DNA of 38,075 nt from an uncultured Phocaeicola sp. (GTDB lineage Bacteria; Bacteroidota; Bacteroidia; Bacteroidales; Bacteroidaceae), in assembly GCA_944320885.1 (NCBI GenBank), contig CALUJE010000025.1:1-38075 (forward strand), read 5' to 3'. A model generated the notes under the pieces. It ran no database searches. It had not been told where the DNA came from and saw only the letters and a list, made by a program, of their open reading frames with translations. The first letter of the stretch is position 1; the number at the start of each line of letters is the position of its first letter. This document shows positions 34,345 through 38,075 of the stretch, in pieces. A program made the position numbers and the translations under genes.

Positions 34345-34911
34345 CTAAAATTTAAATAAATGAGGATAATTGATCAATAATAGCATAAATCCATGTGCCG
34401 TTACTTCCTTTATCTGTTTTACAGCACGTTTTTTTTGTGTCTTTACTGTTTCAATAGCTATGTGCAGTTCCTGTGCTATTTCTTCATTCTTTTTTCCGTC
34501 CATTGACAAGAGAAATATTTCTCTGCATTTGGGTGGAAGCTGGTCTATTGCATGATAAAGTCTGCGATATATTTCTTCATCAAAGATTTCTTTTTCATGT
34601 GCCTTTTGCTCACGGTCAGAAAGTACATGCTCAATGTATCGCTGTTCTATATCCTGATGTTTTAACTGGTTCAGAGCAGAATTGCGTATGGAGTTATACA
34701 GATAAGTACGGAAGGAATAGTAAGAAATGAATGTAATTCTTTTGTTCCACATATTGACAAAGAGGTCCTGTACCAAATCTTCTGCTATGTCTTGCTGAGC
34801 TATAAAGTTCATTGAGTACATAACAAGTGATTGGTAGTATGTGTTATAAAGCTCCTTGTAGGCTTGGGGGTCTTGGTTGTTTATGCCTTTTAGGAATTCA
34901 TTTTCCCTCAT
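34345..34911 (-). CDS. ECF-type RNA polymerase sigma factor (FecI-like)
   Basis: A 188-residue ECF sigma factor. Region 2 (about 18-60) has LYNTYYQSLVMYSMNFIAQQ and the core-binding DIAEDLVQDLFVNMWNK. Region 4 (about 120-175) has LPPKCREIFLLSMDGKKNEE and the helix-turn-helix ELHIAIETVKTQKKRAVKQI. With the FecR and STN-SusC genes downstream it forms a trans-envelope switch for this operon. A housekeeping-type -7 (34962-34969) lies 50 nt upstream of it. There is only a 15-nt gap before susC, so a separate sigma-dependent promoter, if any, must lie inside fecR or before the sigma gene. Confidence 0.93.
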   Translation of the reverse strand: MRENEFLKGINNQDPQAYKELYNTYYQSLVMYSMNFIAQQDIAEDLVQDLFVNMWNKRITFISYYSFRTYLYNSIRNSALNQLKHQDIEQRYIEHVLSDREQKAHEKEIFDEEIYRRLYHAIDQLPPKCREIFLLSMDGKKNEEIAQELHIAIETVKTQKKRAVKQIKEVTAHGFMLLLINYPHLFKF

Positions 34912-34961
34912 TGTTTTTGTGCTTGAATCATCTGTTTTGATAAAATTGTTACAAAGGTAAT

Positions 34962-34969
34962 GTTTTTTT
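34962..34969 (-). promoter_or_regulatory. Promoter -7 element of the ECF sigma operon
   Basis: The minus strand reads TACCTTTG, matching TAnnTTTG. No TTTG was seen at the best -33 distance; the upstream DNA is T-rich. Confidence 0.6.
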
Positions 34970-35021
34970 AATAAAAAGATAGCAATAATTTATATAAATA
35001 ACTTATTCTATTAATAAAATG

Positions 35022-35058
35022 TTCTTCTTTCCGGAAGAGACTCATCCGGAAAGAAGAA
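35022..35058 (-). terminator. Hairpin terminator of malQ
   Basis: A perfect 14-bp inverted repeat (TTCTTCTTTCCGGA at 35022-35035 and its complement at 35045-35058) with a 9-nt loop begins 5 nt after the malQ stop on the minus strand. It is followed by ACATTTTATT. The stem is strong, the T tract modest. Confidence 0.75.
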
Positions 35059-35063
35059 TCTTG

Positions 35064-37712
35064 TTATCTGCCACTTTCGTCAATCATGTTTTTAATCATG
35101 TTGTTCAAGTGCTCAGCCTTCATCAGCTGTTCTATGGTTACGTGCATGCGGTAATGCCAGTAATTGAGCGGGTTAGCCGGAACGTTGATTCTTTCGCGCT
35201 CTACATCTTTGCAGCGGATTTGTTCGTCAATGGATGTCCAGTCCTGAAAACTGAGAATGCAGAGCATCGACGGGCTGTTCAGCTCTTTTTGTATAATCTG
35301 TTTACAGATGTTCCCGTCGGCTGTTTTAGGAACAGGACCACATTCCTTTAATACATTATGGTAGTAATGTTCTGTACATACAACACTTTCTTCCCACCAT
35401 CCTCTAAGGGTAGACATATCGTGCGTTGAGAGTGTGCAAACCGAGCTGTATGGATATTTGTCAACTCTTCCAAATTCATATCCGGGAGTTTTGGGCATCC
35501 GTTCTATTTCCAGACTGAGAATCCGTAATTCTTTCATTGCCCAGGGCACGCATTCTGGTATCATTCCCAAATCTTCTCCACAAGCCAGCATCGGTGTGCA
35601 TTGTGTCAGCATGGGAAGTTTCTTCATGGCTTCTTTATACCAGAACTGATTGTGGCGCTGATAATAGTAATGCTCATGCAGGCGGTCGAAAGCTTCTTTC
35701 TCGTACCTGTTCAGTCGAGTATACAGATAGTCGGTCTGTGCGGCAATGCGGGGATGATAACGGTTGGGCTGGCTACGGTCCGGAACAAACAGTACATTGC
35801 TGATGAGTGAATAAAGTCCTTCGCGCATGCGTATGCTCCGCTTGTCATTTTTGCCTTTGAAATGCTGTTCTACCTGACGCTGTGTGGCGAACTCCGGCTT
35901 TAACTTATAGGTATTGTTTTCACTTTCCTGCAGAAACTCTTCCTTTATCCATACTTTTTCATTTCCGAAAACCTGATTGAGCAATTCTTCGTCAATATAT
36001 GGTTGGGTAAAGAACTGTTCGCGGAAAGGAAGTCCGAAGCTTTCTATTTCCTGTGGAGACATGGGAAGTGAGGGCACAAACTGTCCTAAAAGACCGTGTA
36101 CCGAATGTTGGGGTATTTCCCATATTCTGAAAAATCCGAGGATATGGTCTATGCGGTATGCTGTAAAATATTCAGCCATTTTCCCGAAGCGTTTCTGCCA
36201 CCATATATAATTATCCTCTTCCATGCGTTCCCAGTTATAGGTAGGGAATCCCCAGTTCTGACCATTGGCAGAGAATGGATCGGGGGGAGCTCCGGCCTGT
36301 CCATTCAGATTGAAATAATGAGGTTCGGTCCACGATTCCACACTGTTACGGTTGACACCGATAGGGATGTCTCCTTTCAGTATGATTCCTTTCTGACGTG
36401 CATGATTGCTGGCTTCCAACAACTGGTTATGCAGATGGTATTGTATATAAAAGTGTATGGCAATGTCATCATATTCCTGGTTGTCCGGACTGCACAACTT
36501 TTCTATCTCTTCCTTTTCATATATACTGTATTCGGGCCATTCGCTAAATTCTGGAGTATGATATTTATCTCTCAGATAACAGTATGCGGCATATGGAATC
36601 AGCCATTCACTGTTTTTATACAGGAAGGCCTTGAATTCGTCGGTTTGTTTAAGTTGTGCATAATCTTCCTGATATTTCAGTCTCAGAAATTCCCATTTGG
36701 CGTTGTTGGTCTGTTCGTAATCCACATCGGGATAGCTGTTCAGTTCCTTTTGTAACAAGTCAAACTGAGCCTGTTTCCGGGAGTCTTTCAGTTTTCCGAG
36801 CTGGTTCAAATCCGTATACATGGGATGTAAGGCATAAATGGATATGCTTTTATAAGGATAGGAGTCGGTCCATTTGTGCGTAGTGGTAGAGTCATTGATT
36901 GGAAGAATCTGTACAGCTTTCTGATGTGTCAGTGCTGCCCAGTCGATAAATTTCTTCAAATCACCAAAATCACCTACACCGAAGCTGGATTCAGACCGGA
37001 GTGAGAATACAGGAATGGCGCATCCGGCAAGGCGGAGCGTTTCTTGTTCAAAGAAGATTTCCACTTCGGGCAATGTGATGATTTGTTCTTTGTTCGGATT
37101 CCGTTGCCACTGCCTGTTCTTGCTCAGCTCCCACAACGGTTCACTGTCTTTTTTCTGACTGACGGCAATGAACTTATATTCAAAAGGTGCCGGGAGATTT
37201 TCTGCTGAAACGCAAGTCATCCATTCGTGAGGGGCAACTTGTTCCATTATTATGGCTTGTTTGGGATTCCAGTTTCCCAAAGCTTCCTTATCGCCGACGA
37301 CACCGATACTGTAATTGCCGGCAGGAAGCTGAGAGCAGAGAGCTCTGAAAATAATTTGCTTGCCCTTTCCGGCTGGAGTAAGGTGCTGTATCGGTCCCGT
37401 TTCGTGTTCAAATGCAGAGCTGTAGAGATAGGCATCAGACGGGATGTCTCGCCAGTTGTCAAAAATGAGACATTCCTGACCCGTTGCCGGATTCAGTATA
37501 TGGGGAGTGAGATGCCATTCAGTTCTTCGGCATTGCCCATTGACATATACTGCATAATAATAAGGTATGGCATATTTGCTTTCGGGTATATCATATTGTG
37601 CCGTCCATAAATAGCCGTCACTGGTTTGCATGTCAATAATTTGACCGGGGAGTATTATTTTCAGTTCTTCTCCCCATACGGTTCTATAGTGAATGTGAAA
37701 GGTTGCTTTCAT
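35064..37712 (-). CDS. malQ: 4-alpha-glucanotransferase (GH77, DPE2-type) with two CBM20 modules
   Basis: About 882 residues. Two N-terminal starch-binding CBM20 modules (about 1-110 and 115-225; the second has GVVGDKEALGNWNPKQAI) precede a GH77 domain. Catalytic residues are the nucleophile D522 in YRIDHILGFF, the acid/base E713 in CGEDLGMIPEC, and the HD of LSTHDMSTLRGWW. The enzyme transfers glucan segments between maltodextrins in the cytosol. The length and paired CBM20s match the DPE2-like form found in plants and Bacteroidetes rather than the ~690-residue E. coli MalQ. I start at ATG 37712 (MKATFHIHYRTVWG), where the CBM20 begins; the frame from 37766 would begin upstream of the promoter -7. 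Confidence 0.92.
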   Translation of the reverse strand: MKATFHIHYRTVWGEELKIILPGQIIDMQTSDGYLWTAQYDIPESKYAIPYYYAVYVNGQCRRTEWHLTPHILNPATGQECLIFDNWRDIPSDAYLYSSAFEHETGPIQHLTPAGKGKQIIFRALCSQLPAGNYSIGVVGDKEALGNWNPKQAIIMEQVAPHEWMTCVSAENLPAPFEYKFIAVSQKKDSEPLWELSKNRQWQRNPNKEQIITLPEVEIFFEQETLRLAGCAIPVFSLRSESSFGVGDFGDLKKFIDWAALTHQKAVQILPINDSTTTHKWTDSYPYKSISIYALHPMYTDLNQLGKLKDSRKQAQFDLLQKELNSYPDVDYEQTNNAKWEFLRLKYQEDYAQLKQTDEFKAFLYKNSEWLIPYAAYCYLRDKYHTPEFSEWPEYSIYEKEEIEKLCSPDNQEYDDIAIHFYIQYHLHNQLLEASNHARQKGIILKGDIPIGVNRNSVESWTEPHYFNLNGQAGAPPDPFSANGQNWGFPTYNWERMEEDNYIWWQKRFGKMAEYFTAYRIDHILGFFRIWEIPQHSVHGLLGQFVPSLPMSPQEIESFGLPFREQFFTQPYIDEELLNQVFGNEKVWIKEEFLQESENNTYKLKPEFATQRQVEQHFKGKNDKRSIRMREGLYSLISNVLFVPDRSQPNRYHPRIAAQTDYLYTRLNRYEKEAFDRLHEHYYYQRHNQFWYKEAMKKLPMLTQCTPMLACGEDLGMIPECVPWAMKELRILSLEIERMPKTPGYEFGRVDKYPYSSVCTLSTHDMSTLRGWWEESVVCTEHYYHNVLKECGPVPKTADGNICKQIIQKELNSPSMLCILSFQDWTSIDEQIRCKDVERERINVPANPLNYWHYRMHVTIEQLMKAEHLNNMIKNMIDESGR

Positions 37713-37736
37713 GATTCTTTGTTTTTCTGAGTGGCA

Positions 37737-37767
37737 CAAAGGTAAGAATATTTGTCGATAATGCAAC
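37737..37767 (-). promoter_or_regulatory. Promoter of malQ
   Basis: On the minus strand GTTG (37764-37767) lies 19 nt upstream of TACCTTTG (37737-37744), a good -33/-7 pair. The start codon at 37712 follows within 25 nt. Confidence 0.7.
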
Positions 37768-37820
37768 GTAAATCAGTGAAAACGATGTGATGGAAAAAGT
37801 AGTCGTAAATGTTGTATCTG

Positions 37821-37836
37821 TTATATCCGGATATAA
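37821..37836. repeat. 16-bp perfect palindrome between malQ and tRNA-Ser
   Basis: TTATATCCGGATATAA is a perfect palindrome about 55 bp upstream of the malQ -33 and 36 bp upstream of the tRNA -33. It overlaps a sequence TAAATTTG (37834-37841) that itself fits a -7 element. It may be an operator, or chance in AT-rich DNA. Confidence 0.6.
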
Positions 37837-37871
37837 ATTTGTGCTTTAGTGCAATATTTTTGAGCCGTTTT

Positions 37872-37902
37872 TTTGCAGATATTAAAAATTATACTACCTT
37901 TG
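37872..37902 (+). promoter_or_regulatory. Promoter of tRNA-Ser
   Basis: TTTG (37872-37875), a 19-nt spacer and TACCTTTG (37895-37902) make a full consensus Bacteroidetes promoter, 39 nt before the tRNA. Confidence 0.8.
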
Positions 37903-37941
37903 CAACGCTTTTGAAAGGAAGTACTTCTGCAAAGGAGTTTT

Positions 37942-38026
37942 GGAGAGGTGGCAGAGTGGTCGATTGCGGCGGTCTTGAAAACCGTTGTGCTGCGAGGCAC
38001 CCGGGGTTCGAATCCCTGTCTCTCCG
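37942..38026 (+). tRNA. tRNA-Ser (anticodon UGA)
   Basis: An 85-nt class II tRNA. The acceptor stem GGAGAGG pairs with TCTCTCC and is followed by discriminator G. The anticodon loop CTTGAAA gives anticodon TGA (reads UCA and related Ser codons). The long variable arm GTGC-tgcga-GCAC is typical of tRNA-Ser, and the T loop is TTCGAAT. The CCA end is not encoded. It has its own promoter and terminator, so it is a single-gene unit. Confidence 0.96.
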
Positions 38027-38030
38027 CAAT

Positions 38031-38073
38031 AAAGGGTGTAAATCAAGCATTTGCGAGATTTACACCCTTTTTT
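38031..38073 (+). terminator. Terminator of tRNA-Ser
   Basis: A perfect 14-bp stem (AAAGGGTGTAAATC at 38031-38044 with its complement at 38057-38070) and a 12-nt loop, followed by TTT. It starts 5 nt after the tRNA. Confidence 0.9.
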
Positions 38074-38075
38074 AC

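Noticed and set aside
1..38075. Prophage, conjugative element or transposon
   Set aside because: No integrase, transposase, relaxase or phage structural gene was seen. topB can occur on mobile elements, but here its neighbours are not mobilisation genes.

Overview
The window looks like a chromosomal segment of a gut-type member of the Bacteroidales (Bacteroides, Phocaeicola or a close relative). Three things point there: two SusC/SusD outer-membrane uptake loci, a hybrid two-component system with an AraC output domain, and repeated promoters of the Bacteroidetes primary-sigma type (TTTG, about 19-21 nt, TAnnTTTG) with few strong Shine-Dalgarno sites. Species cannot be fixed from the sequence alone.

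Layout. 1-2.4 kb: a cytosolic-looking metallophosphatase/5'-nucleotidase and, on the opposite strand, a tiny lipoprotein with a 7-residue repeat. 2.6-7.5 kb: a tight five-gene operon (mtaB tRNA methylthiotransferase, GT2 glycosyltransferase, HAD phosphatase, FKBP isomerase, RsmF-like rRNA methyltransferase) closed by a 34-nt perfect palindrome that contains the last stop codon. 7.6-8.7 kb: a secreted Sel1-repeat protein. 8.7-9.3 kb: a non-coding stretch with a terminator, a 22-bp-period TGCA array, a perfect 25-bp inverted repeat and a promoter. 9.3-18.6 kb: an AT-rich SusC/SusD pair facing its probable regulator, a 1460-residue hybrid two-component system. 18.6-20.8 kb: topB. 21.1-25.3 kb: a four-gene operon resembling dltA-dltC-dltB-dltD (adenylation enzyme, carrier protein, MBOAT acyltransferase, SGNH-like protein), which suggests aminoacylation of a surface glycan in an organism without teichoic acids. 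25.3-25.9 kb: non-coding DNA with possible structured RNA, short repeats, a strong terminator and a second 22-bp-period array. 25.9-34.9 kb (minus strand): ECF sigma factor, FecR anti-sigma, SusC with STN domain, SusD, a DUF4843-like lipoprotein and a PKD-like lipoprotein. 35.1-37.7 kb: a DPE2-type 4-alpha-glucanotransferase with two starch-binding modules. 37.9-38.0 kb: tRNA-Ser(UGA) with promoter and terminator.

How it works together. The two uptake loci illustrate the two common control modes in this phylum: a periplasm-sensing hybrid regulator with an STN-less SusC, and an ECF sigma/anti-sigma pair with an STN-bearing SusC. Neither locus carries a recognisable glycoside hydrolase or lyase in the window, so substrates are unknown. 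The most unusual items are the two intergenic arrays. They differ in sequence but share an exact 22-bp period and about four units, and I cannot assign them to any repeat class I know. The dlt-like operon is the most interesting protein system.
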